In this document: piece after piece, positions 1 to 6,298 of the stretch | How the letters are laid out: each line of letters begins with the position of its first letter | Position numbering within the stretch: the first letter of the stretch is position 1 | Assembly: GCA_902489925.1 (NCBI GenBank) | Contig: CABUBX010000075.1 | Span: 1 to 10,108, forward strand | Reading direction: 5' to 3' | DNA: 10,108 nt | Source of the DNA: an uncultured Lachnospiraceae bacterium | GTDB taxonomy: Bacteria; Bacillota; Clostridia; Lachnospirales; Lachnospiraceae | Notes under the pieces: generated by a model | Told to the model about the DNA's origin: nothing | Database searches by the model: none | The model's input: only the letters and a program-made list of their open reading frames with translations | Translations under genes and position numbers: made by a program

Positions 1-108
1 ACAGGCTACACATGCTATGGCTGTGTTGGCGGAAGCTGTAAAGCAAAGAGCGATTTAGGCAATGCTCTCGGCAGCTATGAAGATTTATTAAACGATTTGG
101 ATTGGTAA
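1..108 (+). CDS. C-terminal end of an unidentified cysteine-containing protein (5' truncated by window edge)
   Basis: Frame 1 is open from the first base to a TAA at 106-108 and gives 35 residues. Near the start is a cluster of three cysteines, TCYGCVGGSC (spacing C-x2-C-x4-C), followed by a tail rich in Asp, Leu and Asn ending in NDLDW. A strong terminator begins about 30 bases downstream, which supports a real gene end. The cysteine spacing could suit metal binding or disulfides, or a small Cys-rich peptide, but I do not recognise the family. How much protein lies upstream is not visible, so no function is proposed. Confidence 0.6.
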   Translation, partial: TGYTCYGCVGGSCKAKSDLGNALGSYEDLLNDLDW

Positions 109-110
109 TT

Positions 111-141
111 TTGACCGTTCATGTGATTAGAACAATATAAA
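111..141 (+). promoter_or_regulatory. Possible sigma-A promoter for the lgt operon
   Basis: TTGACC (111-116, 5 of 6 to the -35 consensus) is followed after 19 bases by TATAAA (136-141, 5 of 6 to the -10 consensus). The spacer is 2 bases longer than ideal. Transcription would start near 148, inside the left arm of the upstream gene's terminator hairpin. The lgt transcript would then lack most of that arm and escape termination. No other promoter-like pair is evident in the short gap before lgt. Confidence 0.35.
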
Positions 142-169
142 AGGCTGTTGCAAAAGCAACAGCCTTTTT
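139..169 (+). terminator. Rho-independent terminator of the upstream gene
   Basis: A perfect inverted repeat: AAGGCTGTTGC (141-151) pairs with GCAACAGCCTT (156-166) around an AAAA loop. Two more A-T pairs (139-140 with 167-168) extend it to a 13-bp stem, and the T run covers 165-169. It ends 16 bases before the lgt start codon, so it should insulate lgt from read-through of the gene ending at 108. Confidence 0.9.
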
Positions 170-185
170 GTGACAAGGAGTAAAA

Positions 186-986
186 ATGTTTCCATATATA
201 CGATTTACAGATACATTGACATTGCCGCTGTACGGGCCGGTTTTTATTATTGGTTTTTTCATAGCTTTATTTATTGCTAGAAAGCTTGGACCGGATTACG
301 GTGTGACGAAAGAAGATATTACTTATGGCACAATTTACGGAGGCATTGGTCTGCTCATCGGTGCCAAGCTTTTATATTTTTTGACAAAATTACCGAATAT
401 TGTAATGCACTTTGATGTTTATGTGAAGCTATTAAAGGCATCGCCTTTAAATGCGGTGTCCTATGCGTTTGGAGGCCTTGTTTTTTACGGAGGTCTTATT
501 GGCGCATTTTTAGGTGTTTACTGTTACTGTCGGCGCTTTAAAGTGTCGTATATCGGTTTTTTTGATGTTTATGCGCCGCTTATTCCGTTTGTTCACGGCT
601 TTGGAAGAATCGGCTGTTTTTTGGCGGGCTGCTGTTACGGAAAAGAATATCATGGTCCGTTTTCTGTTCAGTTTCCGTATAATGAGCTTGTGCCCGAGCT
701 TTGTGAAGTGCCGCGCATACCGGTTCAGCTGATTGAGGCCGGATTAAATTTTATAGTGTTTGCAGTGCTGTTTTTACTGCTTAGGAAACACAAGTTTTTG
801 GGCGGCAGGCTTATGGGGATTTATATTATATATTATGCGGTGGCAAGATACTTTCTCGAGATGCTCAGGGGGGACGTTTTAAGAGGCAGTGTGGGTGTTT
901 TTTCAACGTCTCAGCTCATCAGCCTTGTTCTGCTTCCAATCGGTATTATTCTTGTCAGCGGAAAATGGCGCAAAATAGTCAAATAG
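186..986 (+). CDS. lgt: Prolipoprotein diacylglyceryl transferase family protein (divergent Lgt)
   Basis: A 266-residue, strongly hydrophobic membrane protein with about seven membrane segments. AAGGAG at 175-180 lies 5 bases before the ATG. Lgt moves diacylglycerol from phosphatidylglycerol to the lipobox Cys of prolipoproteins at the outer face of the membrane. Family landmarks visible are the LYGPV stretch near residue 16 (matching E. coli Tyr26), FYGGLIG (100-106), the signature GRIGCFLAGCCYG (140-152) and RYFLE (221-225; matching E. coli Arg239 and Glu243). By recalled alignment to E. coli Lgt, His103 is Tyr101, Asn146 is Cys144 and Glu151 is Cys149, while Arg143 (Arg141) and Gly154 (Gly152) are kept. 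The GCCYG form occurs in many Clostridia-type homologues, so the gene is probably intact. Whether it is the main Lgt or a paralogue with another job cannot be settled here. It heads a plus-strand operon, 36 bases before the phosphatase gene. Confidence 0.85.
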   Translation: MFPYIRFTDTLTLPLYGPVFIIGFFIALFIARKLGPDYGVTKEDITYGTIYGGIGLLIGAKLLYFLTKLPNIVMHFDVYVKLLKASPLNAVSYAFGGLVFYGGLIGAFLGVYCYCRRFKVSYIGFFDVYAPLIPFVHGFGRIGCFLAGCCYGKEYHGPFSVQFPYNELVPELCEVPRIPVQLIEAGLNFIVFAVLFLLLRKHKFLGGRLMGIYIIYYAVARYFLEMLRGDVLRGSVGVFSTSQLISLVLLPIGIILVSGKWRKIVK

Positions 987-1022
987 CCGATAAATTTACG
1001 GGCATATGGAGGAGATAAAAAC

Positions 1023-1490
1023 ATGATTAAAATTTTATTTGTCTGTATGGGCAATATTTGCCGTTCACCGATGGCTGAGTTTGTGTTTAAAGCGCTTGTG
1101 AAAGAGGAAGGGCTTTCGGATTCGTTTTATATTGCATCTGCGGTAACGAGCTCAGAGGAGGTCGGCAATCCGGTGCATCGGGGAACGCGTGAAAAGCTAA
1201 AATCAGTGGGGATTTCCACTGCGGGAAAATATGCGGTACAGATGCGCGCGGATGATTATGAAAAATATGATTATATTATCGGTATGGAAAAGAGAAATCT
1301 TACGTATATGCAGCGAATTACGGGCGGTGATTCACAGGGGAAGATGTACCGGCTGCTGGATTTTTCGGACAGACCAAGAGACATTGCAGACCCGTGGTAC
1401 ACAGGAGAATTTGATGTGACATATGAGGATGTCCTTGAAGGCTGTCGGGCGCTGCTTGATTATATAAAAAGAGGAGGAGAATTAAAATGA
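1023..1490 (+). CDS. Low-molecular-weight protein tyrosine phosphatase
   Basis: A 155-residue protein, the usual length for the LMW-PTP family. The P-loop is CMGNICRSPMAE, with nucleophile Cys8 and phosphate-binding Arg14 (C-x5-R). The general-acid Asp is Asp123 in DPWY (123-126). The family hydrolyses phosphotyrosine, and in some Firmicutes (YwlE) phosphoarginine. Cys8 is followed by Met-Gly-Asn; the loop residue that discriminates Tyr from Arg phosphatases (Thr in YwlE) is Ile12 here, which leans to a tyrosine-type enzyme by inference. The site GGAGGAG (1008-1014) sits 8 bases before ATG. The TGA stop overlaps the next gene's ATG (ATGA, 1487-1490), so the two are translationally coupled. 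No kinase or capsule genes are seen nearby, so the physiological substrate is unknown. Confidence 0.95.
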   Translation: MIKILFVCMGNICRSPMAEFVFKALVKEEGLSDSFYIASAVTSSEEVGNPVHRGTREKLKSVGISTAGKYAVQMRADDYEKYDYIIGMEKRNLTYMQRITGGDSQGKMYRLLDFSDRPRDIADPWYTGEFDVTYEDVLEGCRALLDYIKRGGELK

Positions 1491-2167
1491 GGTACAAAAT
1501 TGTGGGGGAACCTATGCCTGTTGTTATCTGTGAGCTTGAAAACGGAGAGTCTATGCTGACAGAGCGAGGCTCTATGAGCTGGATGAGCCCGAATATGGCA
1601 ATGAGCACCGGGGCAGGCGGTATAGGCAAGGCATTAGGACGTATGTTTTCGGGAGAAGCCATATTTCAAAATACGTATACGGCTGAAAACGGCAGGGGGA
1701 TGATTGCCTTTGCCTCCAGTGTTCCGGGTTCAATACGGGCGGTGACAATCACGCCGGATAAGCCGATTGTTGTTCAAAAGGGTTCGTTTCTTGCATCGGA
1801 GAGAGGGGTAGAGCTTTCATTATTCTTTCAGAAAAAGGGAATGTCCGGTTTCTTTGGCGGCGAGGGTTTTATTATGCAAAAGCTTTCAGGCAATGGCGTT
1901 GTCTTTTTAGAGATTGACGGTTCTGCCGTAGAGTATGAGCTGGCGGCCGGTCAGAGTATTGTTGTGGACAGCGGCAATATTGCGATGATTGATGCGACAT
2001 GCACATTGAGTGTCCAGACTGTTAAGGGTGTTAAAAACAAACTGCTGGGCGGAGAAGGCTTCTTTAACAGTGTCATTACAGGCCCGGGCAGGATTGTTTT
2101 GCAGACGATGCCGATAAGCGGGCTGGCCTCAGCGCTTGCAATGGGACTCTCATCTGATAAACGGTAA
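1487..2167 (+). CDS. AIM24 / TIGR00266 family protein
   Basis: A 226-residue Gly-rich protein matching the TIGR00266/AIM24 (formerly DUF124) family in length and pattern. Seen are an N-terminal YKIVGEPMPVV strand, an early GSMSWMSPNM segment (28-37), the GKALGRMFSGE stretch (48-57), and later QKKGMSGFFGGEGF (115-128) with FLEIDGSAVEYEL (140-152) and GPGRIVLQT (199-207). The family folds as a beta-rich (double-psi or TRAP-like) domain, and its bacterial function is not established. There is no signal peptide or membrane segment, so it is probably cytoplasmic. The start is set by GAGGAGGAGA (1471-1480) and by the 4-bp ATGA overlap with the phosphatase. It is the last gene before a strong terminator, so it is co-transcribed with the Lgt homologue and the phosphatase. 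Confidence 0.85.
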   Translation: MRYKIVGEPMPVVICELENGESMLTERGSMSWMSPNMAMSTGAGGIGKALGRMFSGEAIFQNTYTAENGRGMIAFASSVPGSIRAVTITPDKPIVVQKGSFLASERGVELSLFFQKKGMSGFFGGEGFIMQKLSGNGVVFLEIDGSAVEYELAAGQSIVVDSGNIAMIDATCTLSVQTVKGVKNKLLGGEGFFNSVITGPGRIVLQTMPISGLASALAMGLSSDKR

Positions 2168-2188
2168 CGTCTGTATAGGCGGAAACAT

Positions 2189-2228
2189 TAAAAGGCTTCT
2201 ATCGACAGATGAAGCCTTTTATCTTTTT
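2189..2228 (+). terminator. Bidirectional rho-independent terminator between convergent operons
   Basis: AAAAGGCTTC (2190-2199) pairs with GAAGCCTTTT (2211-2220). The loop can close further through ATC/GAT. On the plus strand a T-rich tail follows (TTTT, then ATCTTTTTTCC), ending the lgt-phosphatase-AIM24 operon. On the minus strand the four-base A run of the left arm becomes a short U tail just after the symporter stop at 2234, so the hairpin probably serves both operons. Confidence 0.85.
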
Positions 2229-2233
2229 TCCTT

Positions 2234-3514
2234 TTATTTTTTCTTAAATACGTCCACGTCCATTGACTTGTCCTGATAAGCGACAATGGATGTGCAAAGT
2301 GCGTCACCTGTAATATTGACAGCGGTTCGTGCCATATCAAGCAGGCGGTCAATGCCCATAATGAGTGCAATGGCTTCGGTCGGAAGACCGACAGAGGCAA
2401 AGACCATTGTCAGTGTAATGAGACCGACAGAAGGCACACCTGCTGTACCGATTGAGGCCAGTGTTGCGGTGAGAATAACGGTTGCATAATCGGCCGGTGT
2501 CAATGGAATACCAAAGGCCTGTGAGGCAAAGACAACAGCGACACCTTGCATGATGGCAGTACCATCCATATTAATTGTGGCGCCCAGAGGAATTGTGAAG
2601 GAGGATATTTTTTTGGAAACACCCATCTTTTCCTTTAATGTCTCGATGGCAAGCGGTATGGTTGCGTTCGAGGTTGCCGTAGAAAAGGCAAAGCCCATAA
2701 CCGGAAGATATTTTTTTATAAAGTGATATGGATTTAAGCGTGTAAATATAAAAAACAGGAGTGCGTAAATGACAAAGCAGTGGAATGCAAGACTTAAAAG
2801 CACACTGACCATATATTTTAACAGCGGTACAAAGGCTGAAAAGCCAATGCCTGAAAATGTTCTCGTAATCAGGCAGAAAACGCCGATTGGCGCTAACTTC
2901 ATGACTATATTTGTCATTTCCATCATAATATCATTAAACTGGGCAAAAAAGTTTGAAACGATTTCGACTTTTTCTCCAAGCTTTGCAAGGATGATACCGA
3001 TGACAATGGCGAATAAAATAATCTGCAGCATATTGCCTTCGGCAAGTCCCTGAATCGGATTCGTAGGAATAATATTTAAAATCGTATCAACGGCAGAGGT
3101 TTTTTGGATTGTTCCCGAAACGGTGCCGGAGGTTTCTAAGGCGGAAGACGGGATGCCGATGCCCGGACGGATAATCAGGGCGATACCGAGTGCCGCGATA
3201 ATGGCAAGTGCTGTTGTTAAAAGATAAAAAAGGACTGTTTTGACACCAACCTTACCGAGTGTTTTTGTATCGCCGATGGATGCGCTTCCACAGACAATTG
3301 AGCAGAAAACGAGTGGGACAACGAGCATTTGCATGAGACGTAAAAATCCGTTGCCGATAACGTAAAAAACACCGTCAACAAAAACAGTGTCTCGGACATA
3401 GCCTGCGGGTACAAAATAATGGATGATTCCGCCAAGAAGCATACCGCTGATAAGCGCAATAAAAATCATTGTCGTGAGCCCGGCTTTTTTTCTTGTTTTA
3501 GCTTTTTTATTCAA
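2234..3514 (-). CDS. Dicarboxylate/amino acid:cation symporter (DAACS, SLC1-type)
   Basis: A 426-residue membrane transporter of the GltP/DctA/GltPh family that imports Glu, Asp or dicarboxylates with Na+ or H+. HP1 is FSTATSNATIPLAIE (277-291). TM7 carries the cation and substrate motif NMDGT (315-319), HP2 is LASIGTAGVPSVG (352-364), and TM8 is GIDRLLDMARTAVNITGD (387-404). Arg396 matches GltPh Arg397, which binds the substrate side-chain carboxylate, so an acidic substrate is likely; Asp389, Asp393, Asn400 and Asp404 also match. The HP1 loop reads ATSN rather than the commoner SSS/SSA. The start is TTG, chosen because a full AAGGAGG sits 7 bases upstream and no in-frame ATG lies nearby. 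The gene follows the RmlD-like gene after only 14 bases, so the two probably form one operon. Confidence 0.93.
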   Translation of the reverse strand: MNKKAKTRKKAGLTTMIFIALISGMLLGGIIHYFVPAGYVRDTVFVDGVFYVIGNGFLRLMQMLVVPLVFCSIVCGSASIGDTKTLGKVGVKTVLFYLLTTALAIIAALGIALIIRPGIGIPSSALETSGTVSGTIQKTSAVDTILNIIPTNPIQGLAEGNMLQIILFAIVIGIILAKLGEKVEIVSNFFAQFNDIMMEMTNIVMKLAPIGVFCLITRTFSGIGFSAFVPLLKYMVSVLLSLAFHCFVIYALLFFIFTRLNPYHFIKKYLPVMGFAFSTATSNATIPLAIETLKEKMGVSKKISSFTIPLGATINMDGTAIMQGVAVVFASQAFGIPLTPADYATVILTATLASIGTAGVPSVGLITLTMVFASVGLPTEAIALIMGIDRLLDMARTAVNITGDALCTSIVAYQDKSMDVDVFKKK

Positions 3515-3521
3515 ACGATGA

Positions 3522-3528
3522 CCTCCTT
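3522..3528 (-). promoter_or_regulatory. Ribosome binding site that fixes the TTG start of the symporter
   Basis: On the minus strand this reads AAGGAGG, a full anti-SD match, followed by 7 bases and TTG (3514-3512). The in-frame codons before TTG contain no ATG or GTG start, so the TTG is the best start. The site directly abuts the stop codon of the upstream gene (3529-3531), which suggests translational coupling. Confidence 0.85.
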
Positions 3529-4395
3529 TTAATCAAGTTTAATTCTGTTTTCCATATATTCCGTCAAAGCGGTTTTCCAGTGGGGCATATGATAAATACC
3601 GGTCATTTCCATCATGAGGTTTCTAAGCAGGGTACAGCGAACCTCAAAGGCATGGCCGAGATTTTCCAAGAGCCCGGCATTGACGGTTACCTTTTCACTA
3701 AGTCCTGCCAGCTCAATAATTGTTTTGGCAAATTCATAGCGTGTGCATGAACCCTCGCAGGAAGCGTGGTAGGTGCCGTATTCTGTTGATTCTATTGCCG
3801 ATACAATAAATTCGGCGAGTGCTTTGGCGCTTGTCGGTGAGCTGATTTGGTCATTCGGTGCCTCAATTACTTCCGTGGTTTTTGCTTCACGCAAAATTTT
3901 TTCGACATAGCTGTTTGGATTTTCACCGTAAACCCATGAGCTGCGGACAATGAGATGCTTTGGATTTAATTCCCGAACCATATCTTCACCGGCAAGCTTG
4001 GATTTGCCGTAAACACTGATTGGTGTCGGCATATCAAATTCAGTCAGCGCTTTTGCCTTGTCGCCGGCAAACACATCATCTGTGGAAATATAGATGATTT
4101 TAGCGCCGATTTTTCTTGAAGCAGCGGCAAGATTTCTTGCACCTAAGGCATTGACTTTGTAGGCGCTGACAATATCCTGCTCGCAGGCATCCAAATCGGT
4201 AAAACCTGCGCAGTTGATAACAACTTCGGGACGGTGCATATCCATAAAATGTTTGACAGTTTCAAGGTTTGTAATATCAAGGTCGATATCTGTTTCTAAA
4301 AGGTCGTATTCTTCGGATGGCAGGTGCCTGCTGATTTCCTGACCGAGATTTCCGGCACTGCCTGCAATCCATATACATTTTCTTGAAAATAGCAT
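3529..4395 (-). CDS. RmlD-like SDR family NAD(P)-dependent reductase (dTDP-4-dehydrorhamnose reductase family)
   Basis: A 288-residue extended SDR of the RmlD subfamily, with the usual length. The Rossmann nucleotide-binding motif is GSAGNLG (12-18), followed by NCAGFTDLDACE (61-72). STDDVF (104-109) supplies Thr105, and VYGKSK (128-133) supplies the Tyr129/Lys133 catalytic pair. SSWVYG (152-157) is the usual downstream motif, NDQISSPTSA (181-190) matches the DQxGxPT block, and the tail MPHWKTALTEY is typical. RmlD makes dTDP-L-rhamnose from dTDP-4-keto-rhamnose. However, no rmlA, rmlB or rmlC gene or glycosyltransferase is visible here, so this is an orphan whose sugar substrate is uncertain. 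The ATG is preceded by AGGAGG (4401-4406) with a 5-base gap. It is the first gene of a two-gene minus-strand operon with the symporter. Confidence 0.88.
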   Translation of the reverse strand: MLFSRKCIWIAGSAGNLGQEISRHLPSEEYDLLETDIDLDITNLETVKHFMDMHRPEVVINCAGFTDLDACEQDIVSAYKVNALGARNLAAASRKIGAKIIYISTDDVFAGDKAKALTEFDMPTPISVYGKSKLAGEDMVRELNPKHLIVRSSWVYGENPNSYVEKILREAKTTEVIEAPNDQISSPTSAKALAEFIVSAIESTEYGTYHASCEGSCTRYEFAKTIIELAGLSEKVTVNAGLLENLGHAFEVRCTLLRNLMMEMTGIYHMPHWKTALTEYMENRIKLD

Positions 4396-4455
4396 AATCT
4401 CCTCCTAAATTAAATTATATAAATATGTTTTGTTTTAACGCATAGTGCAGAAGCT

Positions 4456-4484
4456 ATTATAACATAATTAGTTCGGATTGACAC
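4456..4484 (-). promoter_or_regulatory. Sigma-A-type promoter for the RmlD-like/symporter operon
   Basis: On the minus strand GTGTCA (4484-4479, 4 of 6 to the -35 consensus) is followed by a 17-base spacer and a perfect TATAAT (4461-4456). Transcription would start near 4449, leaving a leader of about 50 bases. Its -35 hexamer overlaps the -35 of the divergent exporter promoter almost completely. Confidence 0.65.
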
Positions 4485-4506
4485 TGTTTTTTCAGCGTGC
4501 TATCCT
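4478..4506 (+). promoter_or_regulatory. Sigma-A-type promoter for the ABC exporter operon
   Basis: A perfect TTGACA (4478-4483) is followed by exactly 17 bases and TATCCT (4501-4506, 4 of 6 to the -10 consensus). The start would lie near 4513, giving a leader of about 55 bases before the ATG at 4568. The consensus -35 paired with a weak -10 is compatible with a regulated promoter, but no operator palindrome or regulator gene is evident. Confidence 0.6.
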
Positions 4507-4567
4507 ATAAAGGTAAATATGCGGTTGATTAAAGTATGTGTAAATTCAGATAAAATAGGGGAGAAGC

Positions 4568-6298
4568 ATGAAAAGTTTATTAAAGTATTTGAAACATTAT
4601 AAGAAAGAAAGTATTTTGGGGCCGCTTTTTAAAATGCTTGAAGCGTCTTTTGAGCTTTTAATACCGATTGTCATGGCAAATATCATTGACATCGGTATTA
4701 AGAACCGGGATATGGGCTATGTCTTAAAAATGGGCGGTGTCATGGCTGCGTTGGGGCTTATCGGACTGATTTGCTCATTAACAGCCCAGTTTTTTGCTGC
4801 GAAAGCTGCGGTCGGCTTCGGTACAGCGCTGCGTCACGATATGTTTGTGCATATTCAAAAGTTTTCGTATACGGAAATTGACAGGATGGGCACATCAACA
4901 TTGATGAACCGAATGACCAATGATATTAATCAGGTTCAAAATGGTGTGAACCTTGTTTTGCGATTGTTTTTGCGGTCGCCGTTTATTGTTTTTGGCGCTA
5001 TGATTATGGCATTCACGATTAATGTGAAATGTGCATGGATTTTCGTTGTGACAATACCGCTTTTATCAGCCGTTGTTTTTGGTGTTATGATGACAAGTAT
5101 TCCGTTATACCGCAAAGTGCAGAGCAGACTTGATAAGGTACTGCAAATTACCCGTGAGAATTTGAGTGGTGTCCGTGTGATTCGGGCTTTTAATAAGCAG
5201 CCTTCGGAGAAGGAGGCTTTTACCCGGGCGAATGATGTCCTTGTGCGGCAGCAGCTTTTTGTCGGTAAGATTTCAGCGGCGATGAATCCGGTGACTTATG
5301 TGATGATTAACGGTGCAATTATCGTCCTTATATGGACAGGCGCGCTGGAGGTGTCCGGTGGAATTATTACGCAGGGAGAGGTTGTTGCCCTTGTCAACTA
5401 TATGTCTCAGATTCTTGTTGAGCTTGTAAAGCTTGCAAATCTTATTATTAATATTACGAAGTCGCTGGCCTGCGCAAAGCGTATTGAAAGTATTTTAGAA
5501 ACAGAAACATCGCTTGCGGAGGGTGCTTCGGTAAAAAGTGACGATAATGCACCTGCGGTTGTATTTAGCCATGTCAGCTTTAAATATGATGGTGCCGGAG
5601 AGGCTTCACTGACAGATATTGACTTTACAGCCGAACGTGGTGAAACGATAGGCATTATTGGCGGTACAGGCAGCGGAAAAACCTCCCTTGTGAATCTTAT
5701 TCCGAGATTTTATGATGTCACCTCAGGTACTGTCAAGGTTGACGGCGTGGATGTGCGAGATTACAAGTTTGAAGCTTTGAGAGATAAAATCGGTGTTGTG
5801 CCTCAAAAGGCGGTACTTTTTAAAGGGACGATTGCCGATAATCTCCGGTGGGGTAAAAATGACGCCGGCCGGGAGGAGATGATGACGGCAATTGAAGCTG
5901 CACAGGCTTTAGAAGTTGTTGAGGGGAAGGATGGCGGCCTTGATGCCTTTGTGGCTCAGGGCGGACGGAATTTTTCAGGAGGTCAGAGGCAGCGCCTCAC
6001 AATTGCAAGGGCGCTTGTAAGAAAACCTGAGATTCTTATTTTAGATGACAGTGCATCTGCCCTTGATTATGCAACGGATGCAAAGCTGCGCAAGGCAATC
6101 GGCAGCCTCGATAAGGATATGACGGTTTTTATTGTTTCACAGAGAGCGGCAAGCGTATGGCATGCGGATAAGATTATTGTGCTGGAGGATGGTCATATGG
6201 TTGGACTCGGAACACATGATGAACTTTTGTCGGGCTGTGAAACCTATCAGGAAATTTATTATTCACAGTTTCCGAAGGAGGGCCGGGGAAATGCGTAA
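4568..6298 (+). CDS. ABC exporter half-transporter, degenerate-site subunit (permease-ATPase fusion)
   Basis: A 576-residue type IV ABC half-exporter: a six-helix membrane domain (about 15-300) followed by an ATPase domain (about 330-570). Visible are Walker A GGTGSGKT (365-372), Q-loop Gln413, signature FSGGQ (469-473) and Walker B ILILDD (489-494). The catalytic Glu after Walker B is Asp494, and the switch His is Gln525 (VSQR), so this subunit's own ATP site is degenerate. Its intact signature motif would complete the partner's active site, as in TM287/288, BmrC/BmrD and LmrCD. Such pumps export drugs, lipids or peptides, and the substrate cannot be read from sequence. The start follows AGGGGAG (4557-4563). 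The next gene overlaps this one by 8 bp, so the two subunits are co-translated. The promoter at 4478-4506 would drive both. Confidence 0.93.
   Translation: MKSLLKYLKHYKKESILGPLFKMLEASFELLIPIVMANIIDIGIKNRDMGYVLKMGGVMAALGLIGLICSLTAQFFAAKAAVGFGTALRHDMFVHIQKFSYTEIDRMGTSTLMNRMTNDINQVQNGVNLVLRLFLRSPFIVFGAMIMAFTINVKCAWIFVVTIPLLSAVVFGVMMTSIPLYRKVQSRLDKVLQITRENLSGVRVIRAFNKQPSEKEAFTRANDVLVRQQLFVGKISAAMNPVTYVMINGAIIVLIWTGALEVSGGIITQGEVVALVNYMSQILVELVKLANLIINITKSLACAKRIESILETETSLAEGASVKSDDNAPAVVFSHVSFKYDGAGEASLTDIDFTAERGETIGIIGGTGSGKTSLVNLIPRFYDVTSGTVKVDGVDVRDYKFEALRDKIGVVPQKAVLFKGTIADNLRWGKNDAGREEMMTAIEAAQALEVVEGKDGGLDAFVAQGGRNFSGGQRQRLTIARALVRKPEILILDDSASALDYATDAKLRKAIGSLDKDMTVFIVSQRAASVWHADKIIVLEDGHMVGLGTHDELLSGCETYQEIYYSQFPKEGRGNA
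6275..6282 (+). promoter_or_regulatory. Ribosome binding site that fixes the start of the second exporter subunit
   Basis: AAGGAGGG lies inside the end of the first subunit gene, 8 bases before ATG at 6291. An in-frame ATG at 6132 would add 53 residues of basic, non-homologous sequence read from the first gene's coding DNA and lacks such a site. The 6291 start is therefore preferred. Confidence 0.9.

Noticed and set aside
1318..1662. Minus-strand reading frame of 114 codons opposite the phosphatase and AIM24-family genes
   Set aside because: It lies antisense to two well-supported genes, has no family features and no convincing ribosome site.
2769..3053. Plus-strand frame opposite the symporter gene
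   Set aside because: It mirrors the conserved transporter sequence and has no independent support.
4396..4567. Riboswitch or regulatory RNA in the divergent intergenic region
   Set aside because: Leaders are only about 50-55 bases and I see no stable hairpin or known aptamer pattern.
6132..6290. N-terminal 53-residue extension of the second exporter subunit
   Set aside because: It is read from the first subunit's coding DNA, has no family similarity or good ribosome site, and a strong site precedes ATG 6291.
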